The notes below the pieces were generated by a model. It was not told the DNA's origin. It saw only the letters and a program-made list of their open reading frames with translations, and ran no database searches. 64,000 nt of DNA from Sciurus carolinensis (Eukaryota; Chordata; Mammalia; Rodentia; Sciuridae): contig NC_062213.1 in assembly GCF_902686445.1 (NCBI RefSeq), positions 40,808,741-40,872,740 on the forward strand, written 5' to 3'. Below, piece by piece: positions 53,669 through 64,000 of this stretch (the first letter of the stretch is position 1; each line of letters starts with the position of its first letter). Made by a program: the position numbers and the translations under genes.

Positions 53669-56507
53669 CTCCAAGTGAGGCTCCTTTATAACAAGGTGGT
53701 TTGATCTGTTAATAACTAATCTCCATGGTCCTTGCATGCTCCCAGGCACGAGGTCAGAGTTCAGCAAATCATTATTGAATAAATAAGGTAATATCTCATC
53801 TAGGTCTGAACCCTTGCAAATCAGCCTCATATACCTTTGAGGTATGAATTATACAATGCACATTTATTTGATAAGTGAGAAAATGGAGGCACCAGGAGAT
53901 GAACACAATATGCTTTTCCCATTTTATAGTTATCTAGTTCATTTTCTTGTTTACTATTTGTCTATCCATCTAAAAGTAAGGTCAGGGATTTTGACTAATT
54001 GCTTAATGCTTCAAGACCAGCCCTTCACATGGTGACTGGCATGGAGTGGGTGCTCAATACATACTTGCAGAGTGAGGACATGACTGGAGTGACCGAGCAG
54101 TAGGATGTGAGACCTAGACTATGGACTCTAAATCTAGTTCTGTTTTGTTATGAATGAGTGAGTGAATAAATGGACACATTTCCATCCCTCGTGGTATTCA
54201 GAATATAGTGAATAATCAATAGTGTTAGTATGACATTACAATGAGACCTCTGTGCATTTTGGGGTAACCCATGTCCAAGTCCTCTTCAGTGGAATATGGG
54301 TGGAAATAATATGTACAACTGTAAGACCTGGCCCAGAAAAACCTCCATGATAGATTCCTTCATCATTCTTCCCCCTCCCAGTAAACTAGATAGCAATTTC
54401 CAGAGAGGCCTTAGCATCTGCCTTCTGGAGATGGCAGAAGAATTGTCAGTCTAGATTACTATAGTGTTTCAGGAAAAAGAAAGAAATTTCTTGTTCTTTA
54501 AGCTTCTAAACTTTTGCAGTTATTTGTAAGGGTAACTTAGCTTATCTTTACTAATCTTATGATCAAGTAGAGGTGGGATTCAGTAGGCCTCTGTTTAACA
54601 CTGTCCTTTGTAGCTCTGGATCACTGTTAACTTCCAGCAGTGAATATAAATATATCTAAGGAAACAGGGATTGCCCCCAAAAACCTCATGAACACCAAAG
54701 TCCTGGAAGATGACCTCATCGCCAGTGCTATATTGACAAACTGAATTTGCTACTTGTGGAATGGCCAGATTTACACAATTACTGCTGCCTTTTTATTGTG
54801 CAATATGCAATAGCACAAACAGAATGAAAGTACACATTTGTAAGAATGAAAAGAACAGAGATTTAATGGGGAAAATCTTTATTAGAGCAGTTATTGAGAA
54901 ATTATCCAATATAATGCTATACATATTCATGGATCTCCTCAGTGGAAAGTCAGGGAAGATGGTCATTATGTACTTGGTCTCCTTCCATGGCAAGTATAGG
55001 AAAGCAAATCATGGCTGTGCCAAACAATGCTTACATTTCCCCACTACTTCTCCTTTGCCTCTTTGACGTATTGAGTCCCTGTGGTACCTACTGACATATT
55101 GTTGCTCAAGTCTTGCTCTTTAGTAAGCAAGGAAAACCAAATGTTTGACTTTTAACTCGTTTTCCTTTTTCTCCTCTTGTTCATCTAATGACAGCCTTAA
55201 TGAGCAGGCTAATTATTAAGGACAGCAGACACAGTAAGGAGGAGGAGAAAGGAGAGGCCTGCATAAATTCTAAACTGCATCCTTTTTGCAACTAATTTAG
55301 AAATGACAAGAGATTTATATAAAGTTCTCTCTTAAAAGACATCAAGTTGATTTTAGGTAAACTATTTTTCCATAATAATTTTCACTATTTAATGGGATAT
55401 TAAAGATCTGGAAGGGCATAATGATTTTCTAGTCCAACATCCTCATTTTACAGGAAGACACTGTAGTCCAAGATAAGGTACTTTTCTAAGTTCACAAAAA
55501 CTAGTTTTTGCCAGAGCCTGTACTGAATCTATACTTTCTTTGTGCTTGAGTCATATTATTTTTCAGTGTCCAATATTCCCTCTCAGAACAGTCTTTTTCT
55601 TCCTTTCCTTTCTTCCTTCCTTCTATTCCTTTCTTCTTCATCTTTTTCTCTTTTTTTTCTCCTTTTCCCTCCCCTCTCCTTCTTCAGCTGCTACTGATTG
55701 CCCCGTTCACCTTGGAGGAAACTGCTTGCCTCACCCTGAGCACTGGGATCTTATCTGGTTGAGTCTAGAGGGGGCATTTCCATTCTAGCTGTCTATTATT
55801 AATACATGGTGGGGTGTTATACCATACCTTGCCATGCCATACCACACCATACCACACCATACCACACCATGTAAAGTTAACAAGTGGTATGCTAGGAATG
55901 TCAGAACTCCCACTATGGAATCAAAATATGCAGATTACTGAGGGATAATTCAAGTTTGACTACTGACAAAAATCACAAGCACCATCCAGCAGCAATGTGT
56001 GATTACTCTCCATTAGCTAACCTCTTGGTAAATCCTCAGCAAAGTGTGGCCAAGGATTTTCTCAGTCCTGGTCCAGGTGTCCTTTCTCATCCCTTTCTTA
56101 CCCTGCTCATCCTCTCTCATGTGGCCTGTGTTGTTGTTCTTGATTGGTCACCTCTGGCCCTTGTTGGCATGTGTAGAGAATTTCCAGCCCCATTATGTTA
56201 ATGGTATTTGAAGGAGGCTGATGTTCCTCAACAAGCCCAGCAAAAACATCTGCTTCCCAGTGATCATAGTTGTGAAAAGGGCCTCTTCCTAAGGCTCAGC
56301 AGCCTGCTCTCATTGTTTGAGTGGTTGTGCTCAGCTCCACCACTTCTGGGTTCTGCCCGTTTTCTTCTATACTGTGACAATGGGAAGGGACTTGTGCTTG
56401 GGCTTATTTTGGTAAAAAGAATAACTTCTGGATTGGAGCCAGGCAGAAGATAGGCTCCTTTTGGGCTTTAAATACAGAGGTTATTACATTTCCCAGTCAG
56501 GAGTGCT
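53669..56507. other. Mostly unassigned; L2 and MIR3-like scraps, CATACCACAC repeat
   Basis: About 53960-54110 has an L2 3'-end signature ('catggagtgggtgctcaata'). About 55420-55530 resembles MIR3 ('tagtccaacatcctcatttt'). A pyrimidine-rich stretch lies at 55590-55690, and a tandem 'cataccacac'-type array at about 55823-55868. No gene is recognised; ORFs such as 54761-55066 and 56208-56453 have no domain. Confidence 0.4.
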
Positions 56508-56524
56508 CTACCAGCAATCTTTTT
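56508..56524. repeat. Target-site duplication, left copy (L1-D)
   Basis: 'ctaccagcaatcttttt', repeated exactly at 60610-60626. Confidence 0.9.
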
Positions 56525-56839
56525 TTTTATCATCTTAATCACCTTTTAATCTACATTCCATAGTGGCATTAAGTACATTCACCTTATTGTATCATTAATT
56601 TTTTAAAAAAAAATATTTTGATTCATTGTAAACAAATGGGGTAAACTTATTTCTCTGGTTGTACATAGAGTAGAGTCATACCATTTGTGTAATCATATAT
56701 GTACATAGGGTAATGATGTTTGTCTCATTCTGTTATTTTCCCCTTCCCTTCTCCCCTCCCACCCCTCTTTCCTCTATATAATCCATCCTTCCTCCATTCT
56801 TGCCTCCCTCCCACCCCCCATTATGTATCATCATCCGCT

Positions 56840-59320
56840 TATCAGGGAGATCATTCGGCCTTTGGTTTTTTGAGATTGGCTTATCTCACTTAGCATGATA
56901 TTCTCCAACTGCATCCATTTACCTGCAAATGCCATAATTTTATTCTTCTTTATGGCTGAGTAATATTCCATTGTGTATATATATCACAGTTTCTTTATCC
57001 ATCAACAATTGAAGGGCATCTAGGTTGGTTCCACAATCTAGCTATTGTGAATTGAGCAGCTATGAACATTGATGTGACTGCATCACTGTAGTATGCTGAT
57101 TTTAAGTCCTTTGGGTATAGGCCAAGGAGTGGGATAGCTGGGTCAAATGGTGGTTCCATTCCAAGTTTTCTAAGGATCTCCACACTGCTTTCCAGAGTGG
57201 CTGCACTAATTTGCAACCCCACCAGCATGAGTGTACCTTTTCCCCCACACCCTTGCCAATACCTATTATTGCTTGTATTCTTGATAATTACCATTCTAAT
57301 TGGGGTGAGATGAAATCTTAGGGTAGTTTTGATTTGCATTTCGCTTATTATTAGAGATGTTGAACATTTTTTTCACATATCTGTTGATTGCTTGTATATC
57401 TTTTCCTGTGAAGTGTCTGCTCATTTCCTTAGCCCATTTGTTGATTGGGTTATTTGTATTCTTGGTGTAAAATTTTTTGAGTTCTTTATAGTTTCTGGAG
57501 ATTAGTGCTCTATCTGAAGTATGTGTGGCAAAGAATTTCTCCCACTCTGTAGGCTCTCTCTTCACATTGCTGATAGTTTCTTCTGCTGAGAAAAAGCTTT
57601 TAGTTTGAATCTATCCCAATTATTGATTTCTGCTTTTATTTCTTGTGCTTTGGGAGTCATGTTAAGGAAGTCTGATCCTAAGTTGACATGATGAAGATTT
57701 GGACCTACTTTTTCTTCTATAAGGTGCAGGGTCTCTGGTCTGATTCTGAGGTCCTTGATCCATTTTGACTTGAGTTTTGTGCAGGGTAAGAGATAGGTGT
57801 TTAATTTCATTCTGCTGTATATGGATTTCTAGTTTTCCCAGCACCATTTGTTGAAGAGGCTATCTTTTCTCCCTTGCATATTTTTGGCACCTTTGTCTAG
57901 TATGAGAAAACTGCATTTATTTGTGTTTGTGTTTATGTCCTCTATTCTGTACCATTAATCTACCTGTCTATTTTGGTGCCGATACCATGCTGTTTTTGTA
58001 ACTGTTGCTCTGTAGTATAGTTTAAGGTCTGGTATTGTGATACTCCCTGCTTCATTTTTCCTGCTAAGGATTGCTTTAGCTATTCTGGGTCTCTTATTTT
58101 TCCAAATGAATTTCATGATTGCTTGCTCTATTTCTATGAGGTACATCATTGGGATTTTAATTGGAATTGCATTGAATGTGTATGGAACTTTTGGTAGTAT
58201 GGCCATTTTGACAATATTAATTCTGCCTATCCAAGAACATGGGAGATCTTTCCATTTTATAAGGTTTTCTTTAGTTTCTTTCTTTAGTATTCTGTAGTTC
58301 TCATTGTCTTTCACCTCTTTTGTTAGATTAATTCCCAAGTATTTTATTTTCATTGAGGCTATTGTGAATGGGGTAGTTTTCCTAATTTTTCTTTCAGAGT
58401 ATTCATCACTTATGTATAAAAATGCTTTAGATTTATGAGCATTGATTTTATATCCTGCTACTTTACTGAATTTATTTATTAGTTCTAGAAGTTTTCTGGT
58501 GGAATTTTTCGGCTCCTCTAAATATAGAATCATGTCTTTAGCAAATAGGGATAGTTTGAGTTCTTCTTTCCCTGTCTAATTGCTCTGGCTAGAATTTCAA
58601 GGATGATGTTGAATAGAAGTGGCAAAAGAGGGCATCCTTGCCTTGTTCAAGTTTTTAGGGGGAATGCTTTCAGTTTTTCTCCATTTAGAATAATATTGGC
58701 CATAGACTTAGCATAGATAGCCTTTACGACATTGAGGAATGTTCCTACTATCCCTATTTTTTCTAGAGTTTTGAGCATAAAAGGGTGCTGTATTTTATCA
58801 AATGCTTTTTCTGCATCTATTGAATAAGCATGTGATTCTTAAGTTTAAGTCTGTCCAGTGGTGAGAGAGGTGTGTTAAATCACCTAGTATTATCGTGTTG
58901 TGTTCTATTTGGTTCCTGGAATTGAGAAGGATTTGTTTGACATACATGGATGAGCCATTGTTTGGGACATAGATATTTATGATTTTTATGATTGTTATGA
59001 TGTCTTGCTGATTTGTGCTTCCCTTAAGCAGTATGAAATGTCCTTCTTTATCACTTCTGACTAACTTTGACTTGAAATCCAGTTTATCTGATATGAGGAT
59101 GGATACCCCTGCTTTTTTGCTGAGTCCAAGTGCATTGTATGTTTTTTCCCCATCCTTTCACCTTAAGTCTGTGGGTATCTTTTTCTATGAGATGAGTCTC
59201 TTGAAGGCAGCATATTGTTGGGTCTTTCTTTTTAATCCAATCTGCCAGTCTTTGTCTTTTGATTGGTGAGTTTAGGCCATTAACGTTCACAGTTATTATT
59301 TAGATATGATTTATATTCCC
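56840..59320 (-). pseudogene. L1-D ORF2 remnant
   Basis: Shifted frames keep the order of ORF2p: endonuclease start at 59084-59290 (contains the NVNGLN and QETHL motifs), then after the deletion the RT/thumb region at 57955-58533 and C-terminal pieces at 57562-57810, 57296-57565 and 56995-57339. The deletion removes the region between the endonuclease DFN motif and the [12 protein letters not shown] motif. The RT Asp-Asp segment at about 58540 is altered. No product is expected. Confidence 0.88.
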
Positions 59321-59399
59321 ATTCACTTGGTTTTATTTTTGGTTTTTAACTTGCCTTTGTTTCTCCTTTGATTGGTTTTACTTTTAAGGTAGTTCCTCC

Positions 59400-60395
59400 C
59401 TTTGCTGACCTACATTGTTGGTTTTCATTTCCTGCTCATGGAATATTTTGCTGAGAATGTTCTGCAGCACAGGCTTTCTATTTGTAAATTCTTTTGACTT
59501 TTGTTCATCACGGAAGGATTTTATTTTGTCGTCAAATCTGAAGGTAAGTTTTGCTGGGTATAAGATTCTTGGTTGGCATCCATTTTCTTTCAGAGCTTGA
59601 AAAATGTTGTTCCAGGCCCTTCTAGCTTTTAGGGTCTGGATTGAAAAATCTGCTGATATCCGTATTGGTTTCCCTCTGAATGTAATTTGATTCTTTTCTC
59701 TCGCAGACTTTAAAATTCTGTCTTTATTTTGTATGTTAGGTATTTCCTTATAATGTGCCTTGGTGTGGGTCTGTTGTAATTTTGTGTATTTGGAGTCCTA
59801 TAAGCCTCTTGGACTTGATTTTCCATTTCATTCTTCAGATTTGGGAAATTTTCTGATATTATTTCATTGAATAGATTGTTCATTCCTTTGGTTTGTTTCT
59901 CTGTGCCTTCCTCAATCCCAATCATTCTTAACTTTGGTCTCTTCATGATATCCCATAATTCTTGGAGATTCTGTTCATGATTTCTTACTATCTTCTCTGT
60001 CAACTTTGTTTTCAAGATTAAATATTTTGTCTTCAATGTCTGAGGTTCTGTCTTCCAGGTGTTCTATCCTATTGGTTATGCTTTCTATGTAGTTATTAAT
60101 TTGGTTTATTGTTTCCTTCATTTCCCAGAATTTCTGTTTGGTTATTTTTTTCAGAATCTCTATCTCTTTATTGAAATGATCCTTGGCTTCCCGCATTTGC
60201 TCTTTTAACTGCTGATTGGTGCGATCATTCAATGCCTGCATTTGCTCTCTTATCTCATCATTTGCTTCTATGCAAACATTTTAACTATGTACATTCTGAA
60301 CTCCCTTTCAGGCATTTCTTCTGCCATGCCATCATTGGATTTTATTGATGTAGAATCTAGGTTTGTTTGGGACACTTTCTTCCCTTTTTTTCTCA
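59400..60395 (-). pseudogene. L1-D ORF1 remnant, frameshifted
   Basis: The coiled-coil region is in one frame (59975-60241, with SITNRIEHLEDRTSDIEDK) and the RRM region in another (59710-60036, with KRPKLRMIGIEEG). The N-terminus retains an ATG with the MRK start, as in L1-A, at about 60395. The C-terminal domain is diverged. Confidence 0.85.
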
Positions 60396-60609
60396 TATTG
60401 CTTATGTATCCTCTCCTCTCCTAGTCTTTAGTAGCCTGAAGACTAGGAGGAACTTGATGATGCAGTGACCCAAAAAGTATGCTGCCCCTCTAGGGATGGT
60501 GAACTCCAGGTGGGGTATATTCCCTGGTGGTGGGCAGAGGCACCTCCACGTGTTGACAGATGGCTAGCCACAGGGGTACTAGACTGTGGGCTGGGGCCCA
60601 GCTGGTCTT

Positions 60610-60626
60610 CTACCAGCAATCTTTTT
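60610..60626. repeat. Target-site duplication, right copy (L1-D)
   Basis: Exact second copy of the 17-mer at 56508-56524. Confidence 0.9.
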
Positions 60627-60664
60627 GGCTGAAAAAGTTCTCTATTTTTCAGAAATTAACACCA

Positions 60665-60725
60665 AAATAAATAAATAAATAAATAAATAAATAAACCTAA
60701 TAAAACAAAACAAAACAAAATAAAA
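60665..60725. repeat. (AAAT)n and (AAAAC)n microsatellites
   Basis: About seven AAAT units at 60668-60697, then AAAAC-type repeats to about 60725. Confidence 0.85.
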
Positions 60726-61865
60726 AAACCCAAATCACCCAATCAGTGAATGGGCAAAGGAACTAAAAGACACTTCTCAAAAGAAGATACATTAACAGTC
60801 AACAAATATATGAAAAAATATTCAACATCTCTAGCCATTAGAGATATGCAAATTAAAACTATACTGAGATTTCATCTCATTCCAGTCAGAATGACAATTA
60901 TCAAGAATACAACTAACAATAACTGTTGGTGAGGATGTGTGGGAAAAGGTACACTCATACATTGCTGATAGGACTGCAAATTGGTGCATCCACTCTGTAA
61001 AGCAGTATGGAGATTACTCAAAAAACTTGGAATGGAACCATCATTTGACCCAGTTATCTCACTCCTTGGTATATACCCAAAGGATTTAAGATCAGCATAC
61101 TATAGTGACATGGCCACATCAATGTTTATAATCAGCACAATTCACAATAGCTAAGCTATGGAACTGAACTAGGTGCTCTTCAACAGATGAATGGACAAAG
61201 AAAATGTGGTACATATACACACAATATTACTCAAGTTAGAAGTACTTCAGATAAGGCAGAGGGGAGTGAAGAGAGGGGAGGGGGGTATGGGGGAGGAAGA
61301 ATAGTAGAATGAATTGGACATTATTATCCTATGTGCATATGTGATTACACGATTGGTGTGATTCTACATGTACAGCCAGAAGAAGGAGAAATTATACTAT
61401 ATTTATGTATGATGTGTCAAAATGCATTCTACTGACATGTATAACTAATTAGAACAAATAAAAAAATGAAAAAGGAAGAATAAGAATGAAATTATGGCAT
61501 TTGCTGGTGAATTGATGGAACTGGAGACTATCATGCTAAGTGAAATAAGCCAAACCCCGGAAACAAAAGTCAGATGCTCTTTCTGGTATGTGGATGCTGA
61601 CTCACAACAAGTTTGGGAGGAGAGAAAGAATAGAATTTAAGTGCATAGACAAAGGGGAATCAAGGGAAGGGAGGTGGGGTCAGGAGTAGGAAAGACAGTG
61701 GAATGACATAACTTTCCTATGTACATATATGAATACACCACAGTGACTCTCAACATTGTGTACATCCATAAGACTGGGATCCTAACTAGAATAAGATATA
61801 CTCCATGTTGTATAAATAGGTTAAAATAGCCTCTACTGTTATATATATCTAAAAATGACAAATAC
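60726..61865 (+). mobile_element. Old L1 3' region, with a second L1 3' end nested in it
   Basis: Plus-strand ORF2 C-terminal text (60726-61235: 'caatcagtgaatgggcaaag', 'tgtaaagcagtatggagatt', 'gtatatacccaaaggattta'). It is interrupted at 61236 by another L1 3' end (to about 61480, ending 'ctaattagaacaaataaaaa'), after which the host resumes ('gaatgaaattatggcatttg') and runs through a 3' UTR to about 61865 ('agaataagatatactccatg'). Confidence 0.78.
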
Positions 61866-62620
61866 AAAATTTAAAAAGTTCTCTGTTTTGTTTACTATTT
61901 ACCTTTGTACATTTGTACTCTCAGTATGGAGTATACAAGTGTACTTGAAGTACCAAATATCCCTTAAAACAATGCTGTGTACTTGGTGAGGAAAGGAAAT
62001 GTTCACATATGGTCATGTAGTGTGGTCTTGACTCTTTGGGTCCTTTAACTGATTTGGTGAGATAAGTGCCTCCTGTGTTTTGCTTTCTATTTGATTTCTG
62101 TTCCAGCAAAAATGATCTTATCAGTGACATTATGCTTTTGAAAAACCACAAAAAACTGATCCCCAAATGAAACTCTGGTGAAGTGTATCCAGCACAGGTG
62201 AGAAGGAAAGCTGGTCAGAGGGTGGAGCTCTTATTTCCAGGTGAGCAATGGGTGGCACCAGGTGGAGTGAGGAGAGCAAGTGATACCTGACTTTTCACCT
62301 GCCATGATTCTCTCCACCTGTTACTGTTACCAACCCTTGCCTCTTTCCCCTTTCCTATCTCTACTTCTGCTTACCCACTTCCATGTACTCACAAGTCTAC
62401 CAAGATGGTTAGTTGCCCACCAAATAATTCTTCTCTCCCTTGCATGTTGTAGGAATGTGACTAGCGGGGGCAATCCAGCGAGGGATGAAATTTCTGCTCA
62501 TAGTTGCCTCCAAGTTCTCGACCAAGAAATATGAGCAGAGTAATGCTCATTTCTGGGCAGGGACTTTGAAGAGTGGATATGTTTCTACCTCTTCCTCTTC
62601 CATCAGGTTGAAGGTGGCTC
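61866..62620. other. Unassigned sequence
   Basis: No gene or named repeat identified. Confidence 0.35.
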
Positions 62621-63050
62621 TGGTGCAGTGGTCATAACCTTGGCTGCTCATGTTTTAATGATCTAGAGATCTTTAAAAGGCCCCTGCTCAGGCCCTACTC
62701 TTAGGGATGCTAATTAAATTAGCCTGGGTGGGGTCTGGGCAGCAGGAGTTTCAAATGCCCCCCCAGGAGGTACTGGGGAACAAAATCAACCAAATTATGC
62801 TATGTTCATTTGTGAATTTACCATAATGAATCCTACTTATATGTATGATTATAATGCGCTAATTTAAAAATAACAATAATAGAAAGGAGACTAATAGAAT
62901 AGTGGAAAGAGATCAGGGGGAGGGAAGGGTAAGGAGAGGTAATAAGGAATGAGATTGGTCAAATTATGTGCATGTACAAATATGTCACAATGAATCCCAC
63001 TATTATGTATAATTATGATGACCCAATAAAAACTATAAAAATGCCCCATA
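62621..63050 (+). mobile_element. MER5-like fragment followed by L1 3'-end scraps
   Basis: 62621-62768 has MER5-type text ('aggggtctgggcagcaggag'-like, 'ttaaaaggcccctgctcagg'). 62769-62880 and 62881-63045 are two successive plus-strand old L1 3' termini, each with a 'caatgaatcccactattatg'-type end; the second ends 'acccaataaaaactataaaa'. Confidence 0.6.
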
Positions 63051-63256
63051 GATGATTCTAGTGGAGCACCCATCAAGGAATTGATACTGTAGAGAAGGTG
63101 ATGGAGCCATGAGATGGAAATCATGGAAAAGAAAGGTGCTCACTAACCAGAACACCCACACTGTGATGTTACTGGAATGAGAAAACCTTTATTTTAGTAA
63201 GTCCCTGGAAATTTGGGGCTTATTTGTCATAGCAGCTTAGGTACCCCAGTTAATGT

Positions 63257-63435
63257 GTTTTTTTTGGTGGGGGGGGTACCAGGAATTGAACTGAGGGACA
63301 CTCAACCACTGAGCCACATCCCCAGCCCTATTTTGTATTTTATTTAGAGACAGAGTCTCACTGAGTTGATGAGTACCTCGCTTTTGCTGAGGCTGGCTTT
63401 GAACTTGCAATCCTCCTGCCTCAGCCTCCTGAGCC
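63257..63435 (-). mobile_element. B1-dID dimeric SINE
   Basis: In reverse: ID half ('taccaggaattgaactgagg', 'ccactgagccacatccccag'), linker, then B1 half ('gctgaggctggctttgaact', 'cctgcctcagcctcctgagc'). Short TSD 'taatgt' at 63251-63256 and 63436-63441. Confidence 0.87.
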
Positions 63436-63441
63436 TAATGT

Positions 63442-64000
63442 ATCTTTTAATAGCACAGAAACAATGCCTCCTTCCAATGCTGGTGTTTTATCCCAACATC
63501 TTCCAGTTGCTTTGTTCTCTTGGATTAAACTGTCCCAAAAGTGGGCACAGGTGCAGGTGGGAGGTAGTCCTCGCCTGCTCTGGTCTTCCCAGGCACTAGC
63601 CAAGCCACTGTGAGAACCTGGAATCATGCAGCAGCTCCCCTGTCAGTGATAAGCTCACAAGTGGAGATAATCATGGTTTTATTTTAAAGATGTTGGTTCT
63701 CTCAGGTTTGCATTTGTCCTGTGATTCTATTAGGCTTTGCAATTCTGTATACTGATATCCAGTGTTCACGGTGATGCCTTCTACTTTGTGGGTTGGTGAT
63801 ATGAAACCACATTTAATTTTTCCATGTTTTCCGATACCCCTCAGTGGGAGAAATAATGGTTAGTGTTCAATTTGGAGAATGTTTCTCACCTAATTGTCTC
63901 TAAGTGGCGGGGTATGTATTTGATTCCTTTGATTGATCTGTTTGTGTATTTTTCCAACATCTTGAATAATTTAAGAGCAATCCTCAATTTTGGTTTGTGG
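63442..64000. other. Unassigned sequence to the window end
   Basis: No gene or named repeat identified; overlapping ORFs at 63366-63627 lie partly in the SINE and are not supported. Confidence 0.35.

Larger units (their letters stand above)
56525..60609 (-). mobile_element. LINE-1 copy L1-D, 5' UTR-truncated, internal deletion
   Basis: Minus-strand L1 between perfect 17-bp TSDs. From the left: T-run, about 75 bp of non-L1 sequence, a second A/T-rich run near 56600-56618, the 3' UTR (56620-56840), ORF2 remnant (56840-59320) with a 1.3-kb deletion at about 58850, ORF1 remnant (59400-60395), and about 210 bp of 5' UTR. Intermediate in divergence between L1-A/B and L1-C. Confidence 0.9.

Overview
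This is mammalian nuclear DNA with no host multi-exon gene that I can recognise. The SINE complement points to a squirrel-family rodent (ground squirrel or marmot type): many ID-type tRNA-derived SINEs and dimeric B1-dID SINEs (a B1 half joined to a diverged ID half), plus young rodent-style LINE-1 elements with GC-rich repeated 5' UTR monomers. The species assignment is an inference from repeat families, not from a gene.

Layout. 1-6 kb: mostly unassigned sequence with old MaLR LTR fragments, one ID SINE and purine/pyrimidine tracts. 6.0-6.9 kb: a processed retrocopy of TIMM9 (mitochondrial small Tim chaperone) on the minus strand, with an uninterrupted 89-codon ORF, an A-tail and a perfect 15-bp target-site duplication (TSD). 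7-11.8 kb: old repeats, including an L2 of about 1.2 kb interrupted by two SINEs. 11.9-18.5 kb: a nearly complete plus-strand LINE-1 (L1-A) with intact ORF1 and an ORF2 broken by one stop codon; it sits in an older minus-strand L1. 18.5-26.8 kb: old L1 sequence hosting an internally deleted L1 (L1-C), which hosts an ID SINE. 27-44.7 kb: MLT1, MIR, L2, ID and B1-dID copies separated by unassigned DNA. 44.7-51.9 kb: a three-level nest, in which a B1-dID SINE is split by a near-full-length minus-strand LINE-1 (L1-B) and the L1-B 5' UTR is split by a 495-bp solo LTR of ERVK/IAP-like layout with 6-bp TSDs. 52-56.5 kb: MER5A, MLT1, L2 and MIR remnants and unassigned DNA. 56.5-60.6 kb: a fourth LINE-1 (L1-D, minus) with 17-bp TSDs, an ORF2 deletion and a candidate 3' transduction. 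60.7-63.4 kb: older L1 3' pieces, a MER5-like fragment and a B1-dID.

How the parts work together. The LINE-1 copies encode ORF1p (RNA-binding trimer) and ORF2p (endonuclease/reverse transcriptase). This is the machinery expected to have mobilised the SINEs and the TIMM9 mRNA in trans; their A-tails and 8-17 bp TSDs fit that. None of the L1 copies here has an intact ORF2. The main points of interest are insertion histories readable from TSDs, the variable L1 5' UTR monomer array, a 33-bp coiled-coil duplication in one ORF1, the internally deleted L1 with intact ends, and the open TIMM9 retrocopy.
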